Assembly (NCBI GenBank): GCA_020436865.1
Contig: JAGQXA010000541.1
Location: 1 to 14,639 of the forward strand
DNA length: 14,639 nt
Source of the DNA: Saprospiraceae bacterium
Lineage (GTDB): Bacteria; Bacteroidota; Bacteroidia; Chitinophagales; Saprospiraceae
Direction of reading: 5' to 3'
Under the pieces are notes generated by a model. The model was not told the origin of the DNA, made no database searches, and saw only the letters and a list, made by a program, of their open reading frames with translations. The position numbers and the translations under genes were made by a program. Shown here piece by piece: positions 1 through 8,449 of the stretch; position 1 is the first letter of the stretch; every line of letters begins with the position of its first letter.

Positions 1-1
1 G

Positions 2-1366
2 GGCGAAATTGATGGTCAGGTTGCCGAACTGACTGAATTCCAGATAGTCGTCATCGGTCAATTCGAAAGCTGGAGCGTTCACACTGCCTACATTCAGGAA
101 GAGGATGAGGCGCGGATCGCGCCCGTAGGTGGCGCCGGGATCGAAGTATCCCTCGGTGCCTACGAGCAGATCGAGAAGTCCGTCGGCATTGACGTCGAGA
201 AAGGCCGGATTGGCGCCCGACCCGAAATCGAGCATGCCGTCGACCAGCCAGTCGCGCTGCTGCAGTTCGAACTCGGGGAATTCGTTGTTCGTCAGGTTCC
301 GGTAGAACCAGATCACCTCGTAGTTGGGCGTAAGTCCCAGATCGTTGGGGGTAGCCACGAAGTCTTTATGGCCGTCCTGATCGAGATCGAGGTAAAAGCC
401 CGCCGGAAAGTTGGGGATCTCGACCGGCACGTCGTAGGAAGGGTAGGTAGCGTCCTGCCCCGTCATATAGGCATCTTCGGCATCGCCGCCGTTCTTCAGG
501 TAGTTCATCTTGCCGAAGTTGACGTCGCCCAGCACGACCTCCAGATCGCCGTCATTGTCGTCGTCGAACACGACCAGAGTGGAGCCCGGATGGCGATCGT
601 CGGCGGTCGGGTCGGTGAAGTTCATCGCACAACTGAAGGGGGAATCGCTCAGGATGATCTCTTCGGAGAACGAGGTTTCCAGGAATTTCCCCCAACACAG
701 ATCGTCGCGCTTGAAGATCAGGCTGTCGAGCCCGTAGCCCATTTCGAGCGACTGGTTGCGGTAGTACTCGACATAACCGCCGCCGATGCTGAACGTGAGG
801 ATGTCGAGATCGCCGTCGCCGTCGACGTCGTCGATCGCCGGATAGTCGACCGGGCTGACGTACAGTTGGGTCTGAAAACCGCCGCCGGTCGGGAAGAAGA
901 TGATGTTGTAGTCTTCGCAGCAAAACTGGTAGGGCTCGAATACGAGTTCGTCGTCGGCATTGAACGAGCCGGTAAACACCTTGATCCCCTGAATAGGCGT
1001 AGAGAAATGCGTGAACAGGTCCATGGCCCCGTCGCCGTTGTAGTCGCGCAGTAACACCCAGTTCACACAGGCCGGGAAGTTGGCGATCAAGTCTGGCGCG
1101 AAGGTGTATTGAGGCGCTCCCGGGGCCCCCGTATTGAGGAAGGGCAGGTGCAGGTTGCCCGTTCGCTCGAAGATGTAGAGGTCCTGCAAGCCGTCGTTGT
1201 TGAGATCGGCCGCCGACAATTGCGGCACGTTCAGCCCTCCACTAAGCGGATTTAGAAGGAGTTGTCCATCAACCGTGAAGTCGGCCGGAAAGCGCTCGAG
1301 CGTTTGGGAAGAGAGCGACCAGCCGAGCAAAAGCAGGACGGAGAGGAGATATAGACGTGGGGTCAT
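2..1366 (-). CDS. Exported FG-GAP/VCBS repeat protein (3' end beyond window)
   Basis: The reading frame starts at the ATG at 1366 and stays open for 455 codons to the left edge, so the C-terminus is missing. Residues 1-20 form a signal peptide (basic Arg4, a Leu-rich core, then SLSSQ), so the protein is exported. At least six calcium-loop-like motifs of the DxNxDGxxD type follow: DLNNDG (about 54), DYNGDG (108), DVDGDGD (180), DDDNDGD (268), DLDQDG (327) and DVNADG (391). Their spacing fits FG-GAP/VCBS repeats that fold as blades of a beta-propeller. In Bacteroidota such proteins are typically secreted or surface-bound, often with a C-terminal type IX secretion sorting domain. That end is outside the window, so this cannot be checked. 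Four Cys (149, 150, 224, 246) could form disulfides. The gene is divergent from the NhaC-family antiporter. The family is clear; the ligand or function is unknown. Confidence 0.9.
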   Translation of the reverse strand, partial: MTPRLYLLSVLLLLGWSLSSQTLERFPADFTVDGQLLLNPLSGGLNVPQLSAADLNNDGLQDLYIFERTGNLHLPFLNTGAPGAPQYTFAPDLIANFPACVNWVLLRDYNGDGAMDLFTHFSTPIQGIKVFTGSFNADDELVFEPYQFCCEDYNIIFFPTGGGFQTQLYVSPVDYPAIDDVDGDGDLDILTFSIGGGYVEYYRNQSLEMGYGLDSLIFKRDDLCWGKFLETSFSEEIILSDSPFSCAMNFTDPTADDRHPGSTLVVFDDDNDGDLEVVLGDVNFGKMNYLKNGGDAEDAYMTGQDATYPSYDVPVEIPNFPAGFYLDLDQDGHKDFVATPNDLGLTPNYEVIWFYRNLTNNEFPEFELQQRDWLVDGMLDFGSGANPAFLDVNADGLLDLLVGTEGYFDPGATYGRDPRLILFLNVGSVNAPAFELTDDDYLEFSQFGNLTINFA

Positions 1367-1454
1367 GGCAAAATCATTAATTGAGGCGGATGCTTGGCCA
1401 AGTTTGGAAATCTTCGTTATTTGGAGGTTCTCTCCTGACCGCGCACGGCGGACC

Positions 1455-1482
1455 CAAATGTATAAATTTCAGACATGAGAAA
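1455..1482 (-). promoter_or_regulatory. Possible Bacteroidota promoter for the FG-GAP gene
   Basis: Read on the minus strand, 1462-1455 is TACATTTG, a full match to the Bacteroidota -7 element TAnnTTTG. The upstream element is weak: only TTT at 1482-1480, with a 17-base spacer, shorter than the usual 19-21. The start codon would be about 90 bases downstream. The element lies at the very start of the divergent antiporter gene. The -7 match is direct; its use as a promoter is inferred. Confidence 0.35.
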
Positions 1483-3514
1483 CCGACTCTGGCTCCCCTA
1501 TCTGCTCTTTTGTTGTTTGGCAGCCAATTTGCAAGCCCAGGATATCGACACAGCCCGGATGGAATTCGACCTCGAGCCGAACCTTCCACCGGTACAGATC
1601 GATACCTACGACCTCCAATATGAGAACGACGAGTTGATCTTCTCGGTTGCGGAAGCCGAAGGTCAGGCATCGGTTTCTCTGAGCGGCGAGCCCGTCGAGT
1701 TGATCTTCAGCGGGGGGCAGGCCAGAGTGGCTGCTCCGAGCGATCGAAAGGGCCGGCTCGTGCTGGTTCAGACAGGTCGGCATCACCACCTCTATCACCT
1801 CTCGGTCGACAAATACGGACAAAACCGGCTGCGCAGCATTCCGCTGTGGCTATCCATCGTGCCGCCGCTCATCGCCATCGTTCTGGCGCTGATCTTCCGC
1901 GAGGTCATCATTTCGCTGTTCATCGGCGTATGGTCGGGAGCATTCATTGCCGGAGGAATGCGGCTGGAGTCGATCGGTTACTACCTGACCAGCCTCTGGT
2001 CGGTGGTGGAAAAATACGTGGTCACGGCCCTCACCGATAGCGGGCATATGTCGGTGATCATCTTCTCGTTGCTGATCGGCGGCATGGTGGCCGTCATTTC
2101 GCGCAACGGCGGGATGGCGGGGATCGTGAAGGGGCTGTCGCGCTATGCCCGCTCCGACCGCAGTTCGCAGTTCGTCACCTGGTTCCTGGGCGTGGCCATT
2201 TTCTTCGACGATTACGCCAATACGCTCATCGTGGGTAATACGATGCGGCCGGTCACCGACAAGTTCAAGATCAGCCGGGAAAAGCTGGCTTACATTGTCG
2301 ACAGCACGGCAGCGCCGGTCGCAGCGGTGGCTTTCATCACCACCTGGATCGGGGCCGAATTGGGCTATATCGGCGACGGCATCGCCGAATTGGACGGATT
2401 TTCGGGCGGTACGCCGTATTCGATCTTCCTGGATTCGCTCAAGTATTCGTTTTACCCGGTCTTGACCCTGTCGTTCATTCTGCTCGTCATTTACCTGCGG
2501 CGCGACTTCGGTCCGATGTACCACGCGGAAAAAAGGGCGCGCACGACCGGACAGGTATCGCGCCGCGTCGGCTCGCTCGAGGGAGAAGCGACCATCGAAG
2601 ACCTCGAACCGGTCAAGGGCGCTCCGCTTCGCTGGTACAATGCCTTTATTCCGGTGGCGCTGGTGATCCTGATGACCATCTTCGGTCTGCTCGTTACGGG
2701 TTTCGAATCGACCTACCACTCGTTGCAGGATATGGGGATGCAAGTTTCGTCGATGCGCTGGGGGGATGTGTGGTCCGCCATGCCGGGAAGCTCGGGTTTC
2801 GTGAAGCTGGGCACCTTGATCGGCAATTCCGATTCTTACGTAGCCCTGCTCTGGGCTTCGACAAGCGGGGTGATCGCCGCCATCCTCCTGACCCTGGGCA
2901 GCCGGATCATGCCCCTGGCCGATACCATGAACACCCTGGTCACCGGCTTCAAAACGATGCTCCCGGCCCTGATCATCCTGACCCTTGCCTGGTCGCTCGC
3001 TCTGACGACCGACGAACTTCATACGGCCGAGTACCTGTCCAACTCACTCAAGAACGCCCTCAGCCCGTACTGGCTGCCGGTGATCATCTTCGTGATGGCC
3101 GCCTTCATCTCCTTCTCGACCGGGTCGAGCTGGAGTACGATGGCCATCCTCTACCCCATCGCCATCCCGACCACCTGGGTGATCTGCCAGGAACAAGGGA
3201 TCGATCCGGACCACAGCATGGAACTCCTGCTCAACGTCATCGCCGTCACGCTGGCCGCTTCGGTGCTGGGCGACCATTGCTCGCCGATCTCCGACACCAC
3301 TATCCTGAGTTCATTGGCCTCCGACTGCAACCACATCGACCACGTGCGCACGCAGTTGCCGTACGCCCTGCTGGTGGGCACTTTTTCGGCGGTCTGTGGG
3401 GGGCTGGCCACGATGATGGGCGGCGGCTGGTTGATCAGCACGGTCCTGGCCCTGGTGAGTATCGGATTGATGGCGCTTTTCCTCCTCCGATTCGGGAAGC
3501 GGATCGATTTCTAG
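1475..3514 (+). CDS. NhaC-family Na+/H+ antiporter with exported N-terminal domain
   Basis: This is a 679-residue inner-membrane secondary transporter expected to exchange Na+ for H+. The transport domain starts at about residue 122 (LWLSIVPPLIAIVLALIF). It carries hallmark NhaC-family motifs: FFDDYANTLIVGNTMRPVTD (243-262), DSTAAPVA (276-283), FSTGSSWSTMAILYP (547-561) and GDHCSPISDTTILSS (599-613). The conserved Asp and Ser/Thr residues of these motifs are present. Ahead of the transport domain lies a signal peptide (1-21, ending NLQAQ) and about 100 polar, beta-rich residues that should sit in the periplasm. Classic NhaC proteins are roughly 450-550 residues and lack this part. The ATG at 1475 is chosen because it gives a complete signal peptide; there is no Shine-Dalgarno sequence. 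The gene is divergent from the FG-GAP gene, and its stop overlaps the stop of the convergent small membrane protein gene. Family assignment is secure; ion specificity (Na+, Li+ or an organic substrate) is inferred. Confidence 0.92.
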   Translation: MRNRLWLPYLLFCCLAANLQAQDIDTARMEFDLEPNLPPVQIDTYDLQYENDELIFSVAEAEGQASVSLSGEPVELIFSGGQARVAAPSDRKGRLVLVQTGRHHHLYHLSVDKYGQNRLRSIPLWLSIVPPLIAIVLALIFREVIISLFIGVWSGAFIAGGMRLESIGYYLTSLWSVVEKYVVTALTDSGHMSVIIFSLLIGGMVAVISRNGGMAGIVKGLSRYARSDRSSQFVTWFLGVAIFFDDYANTLIVGNTMRPVTDKFKISREKLAYIVDSTAAPVAAVAFITTWIGAELGYIGDGIAELDGFSGGTPYSIFLDSLKYSFYPVLTLSFILLVIYLRRDFGPMYHAEKRARTTGQVSRRVGSLEGEATIEDLEPVKGAPLRWYNAFIPVALVILMTIFGLLVTGFESTYHSLQDMGMQVSSMRWGDVWSAMPGSSGFVKLGTLIGNSDSYVALLWASTSGVIAAILLTLGSRIMPLADTMNTLVTGFKTMLPALIILTLAWSLALTTDELHTAEYLSNSLKNALSPYWLPVIIFVMAAFISFSTGSSWSTMAILYPIAIPTTWVICQEQGIDPDHSMELLLNVIAVTLAASVLGDHCSPISDTTILSSLASDCNHIDHVRTQLPYALLVGTFSAVCGGLATMMGGGWLISTVLALVSIGLMALFLLRFGKRIDF

Positions 3515-3942
3515 TCGCCCCCCCCGGCGTAACGGGTTAGCCATAAGATGCCGAATACCAGGCCCACGATCAGGCTGATCCCGAACAGGATGATGAAGAA
3601 ATTGAAAGCGCCGCAGGCGCCGAAGATGCAGACGAATAGCGAAAGGATGGCCAGGATCAACGAAATGGCGCTCACCACGAACACCGTGATGGCCACCACC
3701 AGGAGGTCGCCGCTGACCCGCCGGCCGGCTTCGCGCTTCTTGGAGAACAGGCGAAGGCGCCGCTTCCGGTCCTTCTTGCGGTCCTTTCGGGATTGGAAGG
3801 TGCGGTCTTTCCCACGGGTCGTAGAGCGATCCTGCCGCTCGACGCGTTCGCCTTCCTTTTCGGGTGGCGCCTGTTCGAACGGCATAGCCTGCAAACCGGC
3901 GACTAAACACAGAAAAAAACACAGAGTAGACAAGCGATACAT
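3511..3942 (-). CDS. Small exported basic protein with two membrane helices
   Basis: This 143-residue protein matches no family I can name. Residues 1-19 look like a signal peptide (LCFFLCLVAGLQA). Residues 21-75 are strongly charged, with a dense Lys/Arg stretch at about 52-70 (SRKDRKKDRKRRLRLFSKKR). Two hydrophobic helices follow at about 79-107 and 112-135, with a short GACG turn between them. The protein ends RYAGGGD. This plan of signal peptide, charged linker and a glycine-containing helical hairpin is seen in many small Bacteroidota envelope proteins without known function. If the signal peptide is cleaved, the basic segment faces the periplasm. Otherwise the first segment is a third helix. 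The last codons contain a run of eight G, and the TAG stop overlaps the antiporter stop. The gene lies 106 bases downstream of the giant TPR gene on the same strand and may be co-transcribed with it. Confidence 0.75.
   Translation of the reverse strand: MYRLSTLCFFLCLVAGLQAMPFEQAPPEKEGERVERQDRSTTRGKDRTFQSRKDRKKDRKRRLRLFSKKREAGRRVSGDLLVVAITVFVVSAISLILAILSLFVCIFGACGAFNFFIILFGISLIVGLVFGILWLTRYAGGGD
3518..3525. repeat. C8/G8 homopolymer tract
   Basis: Eight consecutive C on the plus strand encode GGG GGG GG at the C-terminus of the small membrane protein on the minus strand. The tract lies just outside the antiporter gene, three bases after its stop. A change of one base would remove the minus-strand stop and extend that protein into the antisense of the antiporter. 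Slippage is an inference; only the tract itself is observed. Confidence 0.9.
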
Positions 3943-4048
3943 AGCATCTTATTTGTTATCAACGGGTTAAATATATGATTTTAAAGAAATCAATATTCAA
4001 CTTTTGCAAAAAGATCGTCAATAAGATGCTCCAGGTAGTCGATCACCC

Positions 4049-7000
4049 CTAATCGAGCGCGGCAAAAAAGCGCTGTAGTTCCTCCAGAGCCTGCTGGTAT
4101 TGCTCCCGGTAAGTCGGATCGAGTTCCATTTTTTCCAGCCATTCCAGTCCGCGATTCAGACTGGCCAGTCCTTGTTCTTTGCGATCCTTGGTCGGCCCCT
4201 CTTGCTCGATCGCCAATTTGCGGTTGTTCGCCATCGAATAGTGCACGTCGAGCAGGGCCTTGTCGTAACCGTCGATGCCTGCCTCCTGGAGGATCTGGTA
4301 GTACCCGAGCACTTCCTCGAACGACTGGAAGGCTTCGTCGAAACGTTGGAGCGCTTCCTGGACGATGCCCGCATTGACGGCAGATTGGGCCACATCGGCC
4401 TTGTATCCGAGCTGATCGCCTACAGCGAGTTGCCGACGGATCTGTAGCGATTTTTGGTACCAGACGAGTGCTTGTTCGAGTTCACCGGATTCCCGGTAGA
4501 TGATCCCCAGATCGTTGAAGCAAGACGCCAGGAAATCCTTATAGGTGCCCCATCCTCCTTCTGCGAGACCCGTATACAACTCTACACTCCTTTCATAGAA
4601 AGGCCGGGCCTTTTCCGGCATCCCGGCCTGGTGCAGGTAGAGCTGGCCGGTACCGAAGTACTTCTCGGCCAGAAGAGCCACGGCTCCGGGACTTCCGATC
4701 TGCAGGCGATCGAAGCGCGCAAAGGCATCCCGATTGAGCTGATCGGCCAGTTCGGTATAGCCATTCCGAAGATAGAACACCAGGAGGTCGACGTGCAGCA
4801 GCATGGCCTTTTCCCAGCGCTGCGGGTCGTCCCATTCGGTAGCGAAATCGAGTACGGTCTGGTAATAGTCTTCGAGATACTTCTGCTCCTGGGTGAGTAG
4901 CAAGAGGTTCTCCAGCGTTTGCTCCAGATCGCTCATCAGGCTGGGATCGGAAGCAACGAGTTCCTTTCGCAGGTCACGGGCCTGTTCCAGATACTTCTGC
5001 GCCTGAGATATATTGAGTTCCTCCCGTTCGATTTCCACTACGCCGAGGTCATTTAGGGCGGCGGCCTGAAGAAACTTCAGGTATTCCCGGTCCATCCCGG
5101 GGTGGTCCTCCCATTCCTGCGCTGTCTGCAGGCATTCCTGAAAGTACCTGGTTGCCCGGTCCCACCTCTTTATATTAAAGGCGGTCAGCCCCAACTCGTA
5201 CAGATAGGAGGCCCATTCACCTGCCATGGAAGGGTTCTCCGGCAGAAAATAGGGCGGATAGGTTTCCGCTAATTCCTGCCATCGATCCGAGCGGTCGAGA
5301 GCGTCGGTCTGTAGATAATACTTGGCCAGAAGGCGACAGATCGCGAAACTCAGCAGTCCGCTACCGTTGGCATCGATGCGGGTGCGGATCGGCTCGAAGA
5401 GTTGGACGAGCTCCTCGATCCGGGGGGCGGCGGCTTCCGTGCCGTCCTTCTGCCACTCGAGTTCTGCGAGGTTGAGGAGGGTCTTGCATACATCGGCCTC
5501 GACCGTGGAAGGCCAATTCCGGGCCATTTCCTTTCGGATCTGCAGGGCTTGCAGCAACATGGAATCCGCCTCTTCGACTTTCCCGAGCTGCTGCAGGGCA
5601 AATCCGAGGTCGTTTAGGGCGGCCGACCAGAAGTAGTCGGCGATGAAAGGCAGGCTGTCCTGTTCGGCGGCCAGTTGCTCAGCCACCCGGACGGTTTGGC
5701 GCCAGTGTTCGACGGCTAAGTCTCTATTTCCAAGGCCTTGCAGGGCGAACAGGGCATATTCGTAGTTTGCTCGCACGCGGAAAGCCCGCGTCGCCGGCGC
5801 CCGGCGTTCCAGATCGTCGAGCAGGGAGAACAGCTCGACGAACAATTCTTTGGCGGCGGTCGAATCGTTGGCGTTGCTGGCGAACTCCAGGAGGTGCATA
5901 CAGTTCTTGACCAATTCCGTTTGCAGGAAGGTGCGCGTCGAATAGGTCTGATCGGAAGGTAAGCTAAACTCCTTGAGATCGATCTCGGCCTGGTTCAACG
6001 AGTCGGTAAAGATGGTACAGCCCGATTCCAACTGCCCCTGTGTGACGGGGCCGGAGAGGGTCGAATCGGCCTCTTCCGGATAGTTGCGGTAGAATTCCTT
6101 GTTGAGTTCATATTCCCGGCGGTAGTAGTCAAAGGCTTCCTCGAGCTTTTCGCGGCGGAAAGCCAGGTAGCCCAAAGCGGCGTATGTCTGGGCCATAAAC
6201 TCCTGCGATTCCCCTCCAGCCTTTTGCAGGTACTCCAGGGCGAGGTTGAGCGAAGTTTCGGCCTCGTCCATTTGGCCGATCGTCGTAAAATAGGTGGCCC
6301 GATTCCGGTAAATGCTGGAGATCTGCTGGTAGATCTCGGGGAGGTCGTAGTCTTCCCGCAAATTGATACTGCCCAGCGAAAGATCGCTCTCCTCTTCTTC
6401 AAAGGCATCTCCCTGGCCCCAGAAATAGTACTCGCCCAGATCGAGTTCCTGGTCCTTGCCGGACACGGTCATTTGCTCGACCAGGTCCTTACTGATCTGC
6501 AGGGCCAGGTCGAGGTACTCGGCGGCTTCCGGAAGCAGGCCTGCACACATCCTGCCGACCGCCAGTTTGAGGGCCGACTGGCTCTGCACATAACCCGAAC
6601 CTCCCGGCCCTTCTCTTCCTTCGAGCACCAGGGCATAGTAATAGGCGGCGCTGTCGAATTGCCGCTCATGGGTGTGGATGTCGCCAAGTTCGAAAAGCAC
6701 CTGATCGCGCATGATGGTCGGCGCGTTCGGGAATTTCTCTTCGAAGGCCCGCTGCATGACCACCGCCCGGTAAAGGTAGCGCTTGGCTTCCTGCAACTCC
6801 GACCGCTGCCGGTGGTAAACGCCCAGATTGTGAAAGGTGTAGATCACCGACGGGGCGCTCACGATCCCTTGCTTTTCCAGCTCAACGGCGATCGTTCGGG
6901 CCTCTTCGTAGAGTTCGGCGGCATGGGCGTAGTCTTGCTGCGAATAATAGTACGAAGCGGCCAGATTGAGCAGAAACCCGAGAAAAGGGCGGTAGGTCTC

Positions 7001-8338
7001 CGGCTTGCGCTCGGTACCGGCGCGCAAGGCTTCGAGCGCCTGGTTCAGGATCTGTTCGCCCTCCTCCATGCGGCCGACGGAGAAGTAATAGACGGAGAGG
7101 TTGATGAAGAAAACGGATTGGATATCCATTTTTTCAGGATCCTCCTGCACCAGGCGTTCGATGATACCGATGGCTTCTTCATTGAGCTTCTCCGCCAGTT
7201 CGGTCTTTCCGACGCTTTGCGCAAAATAACAGTAATTGCCGATCGATCCGGCGAGCGCCACCAAGCCTTCTTCATCGCCCTCGGCATCGAGCTGCCGGGC
7301 CTGTTCCAACCCTTTTTCATAGCATTCCTGCGCCCGATCGATCTCTTTTAAGTTGTGATAAAGACTGGCCAGGCGGTCGTACAGCGCCACCTTTTGTTTG
7401 CCCTCGGTGAGGTCGATACTACCTTCCAACAGCTTGACCGCCGCATTGTAGCGATAGGTTCGCTGATAGAAGAGCACCAGTTCGCCGATATTATCCATGT
7501 CGGTGCTGTCGGCCGCGATGGCCTTTTGGAAGCTGCGCTCGGCCTCTTCGAACTGAAAGCTGGCCGCCAACAGGCGAGCCTTGAGCAGAAAGTTGCCGAT
7601 CGCCTTTTCCCGGGCAGAGCGGATGTTGGCCAGTTCTTCTTCCTTTTGCTTTTCCTTGGCGTCGAGGGTAGCCAACTGGCGGTCGAGCTTCTCTTCGTCG
7701 AGCACGGCCAGAGCAGCGTCGAGATCGCCCGATTGCAAGGTCTCGAGCGCTTCGCGGGACAGTTCGGAGGCCTGGTCGAGGTCGATATCGGCCAGGCGGC
7801 GGGCCAGGTCTTCGGCCTGGGCCACGGCCTGATCGCGTTCCTGCCGCAGGCGTTCCTTCTCCTCGAGCAATTGGTTGCGCGCCTGGTCGTCGGATTCCAG
7901 ATCGCCCAGGCGGGCATCGATGGCGGCCAGTTTCTTTTCCAGGGCCGCGTTGGCGTTCTGGATGATGATGTTGTAGTAGTTGAGGGCGATCTGGTTGCGC
8001 TGCCCCTGCGGGCACATGACGATCGTGATCAGATCGTCGGCGTTCTTGCGGATGATGACATCTTCGACCTCTTTGGAATTCACCAGATCATAGCCGTTCT
8101 TGGAAATAAGCAAAGCGACCTTATCGCCTGGTTGCTTGTTGGCGAAGACCAACTCGAAGCTGCCGTCGCTTTTGGAGGCGGTCGGACTGGAACCGAACGA
8201 AGATATCTGCACGCCGGCAAGCGGTTGCGAACCGCTGTTCAGCAATTTCACAAAGCCGCGCAGGCGATTATTGACGGGTTGGGCCCATGACAGGCCGGCG
8301 ATCAACAGGATCGGTAAACACAGAAGCAGTCTCTTCAT
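4049..8338 (-). CDS. Giant exported coiled-coil/TPR protein with N-terminal regulatory-like beta domain
   Basis: This is a 1429-residue protein. The ATG at 8338 is preferred over an in-frame upstream start at 8389 because it places a clean signal peptide at the N-terminus (MKRLLLCLPILLIAGLSWA, residues 1-19). Residues about 25-108 resemble a carboxypeptidase-regulatory-like beta-sandwich: PLAGVQISSFG, SKSDGSFELVF, then an ISKNGYD strand. Residues about 128-248 are a charged, heptad-rich coiled coil (for example QLLEEKERLRQERDQAVAQA). From about 250 to 1420 the chain is helical repeat of TPR type. Recognisable units include ALYDRLASLYHNLKEIDRAQ (about 318), TYAALGYLAFRREKLEEAF, AALNDLGFALQQLGKVEEAD and CFNDLGIIYRESGELEQALV (about 1273). 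No catalytic domain is seen. It is probably a periplasmic or envelope-associated scaffold that binds protein partners, which are unknown. It lies 111 bases downstream of the zinc-ribbon gene on the same strand. Family traits are clear; the role is not. Confidence 0.88.
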   Translation of the reverse strand: MKRLLLCLPILLIAGLSWAQPVNNRLRGFVKLLNSGSQPLAGVQISSFGSSPTASKSDGSFELVFANKQPGDKVALLISKNGYDLVNSKEVEDVIIRKNADDLITIVMCPQGQRNQIALNYYNIIIQNANAALEKKLAAIDARLGDLESDDQARNQLLEEKERLRQERDQAVAQAEDLARRLADIDLDQASELSREALETLQSGDLDAALAVLDEEKLDRQLATLDAKEKQKEEELANIRSAREKAIGNFLLKARLLAASFQFEEAERSFQKAIAADSTDMDNIGELVLFYQRTYRYNAAVKLLEGSIDLTEGKQKVALYDRLASLYHNLKEIDRAQECYEKGLEQARQLDAEGDEEGLVALAGSIGNYCYFAQSVGKTELAEKLNEEAIGIIERLVQEDPEKMDIQSVFFINLSVYYFSVGRMEEGEQILNQALEALRAGTERKPETYRPFLGFLLNLAASYYYSQQDYAHAAELYEEARTIAVELEKQGIVSAPSVIYTFHNLGVYHRQRSELQEAKRYLYRAVVMQRAFEEKFPNAPTIMRDQVLFELGDIHTHERQFDSAAYYYALVLEGREGPGGSGYVQSQSALKLAVGRMCAGLLPEAAEYLDLALQISKDLVEQMTVSGKDQELDLGEYYFWGQGDAFEEEESDLSLGSINLREDYDLPEIYQQISSIYRNRATYFTTIGQMDEAETSLNLALEYLQKAGGESQEFMAQTYAALGYLAFRREKLEEAFDYYRREYELNKEFYRNYPEEADSTLSGPVTQGQLESGCTIFTDSLNQAEIDLKEFSLPSDQTYSTRTFLQTELVKNCMHLLEFASNANDSTAAKELFVELFSLLDDLERRAPATRAFRVRANYEYALFALQGLGNRDLAVEHWRQTVRVAEQLAAEQDSLPFIADYFWSAALNDLGFALQQLGKVEEADSMLLQALQIRKEMARNWPSTVEADVCKTLLNLAELEWQKDGTEAAAPRIEELVQLFEPIRTRIDANGSGLLSFAICRLLAKYYLQTDALDRSDRWQELAETYPPYFLPENPSMAGEWASYLYELGLTAFNIKRWDRATRYFQECLQTAQEWEDHPGMDREYLKFLQAAALNDLGVVEIEREELNISQAQKYLEQARDLRKELVASDPSLMSDLEQTLENLLLLTQEQKYLEDYYQTVLDFATEWDDPQRWEKAMLLHVDLLVFYLRNGYTELADQLNRDAFARFDRLQIGSPGAVALLAEKYFGTGQLYLHQAGMPEKARPFYERSVELYTGLAEGGWGTYKDFLASCFNDLGIIYRESGELEQALVWYQKSLQIRRQLAVGDQLGYKADVAQSAVNAGIVQEALQRFDEAFQSFEEVLGYYQILQEAGIDGYDKALLDVHYSMANNRKLAIEQEGPTKDRKEQGLASLNRGLEWLEKMELDPTYREQYQQALEELQRFFAALD

Positions 8339-8449
8339 AGATCGGTCGCATTTTGTTGGGAGCGTTAAATTTACCACATCTTCCCGCAATACCTGGAAAG
8401 AATTCCAAAGGAGTTGGCAATGCGGCTGCCATTCTTTTCGAATCGTCGA

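Noticed and set aside
1850..3022. Long open frame of 390 codons on the minus strand opposite the antiporter
   Set aside because: Its product is rich in Arg, His, Asp and Gln without any domain, which is typical of the antisense of a GC-rich membrane protein gene. The plus-strand antiporter is certain.
3990..4046. Eighteen-codon frame with a plausible helix (VIDYLEHLIDDLFAKVEY) just after the giant TPR gene on the minus strand
   Set aside because: It is too short, starts with GTG, and lies in another frame behind a natural-looking TPR protein end (RFFAALD). No support beyond its amphipathic look.
8339..8389. Upstream in-frame start of the giant TPR gene
   Set aside because: The extra 17 residues (MREDVVNLTLPTK...) would bury the signal peptide; the ATG at 8338 gives a normal export signal.
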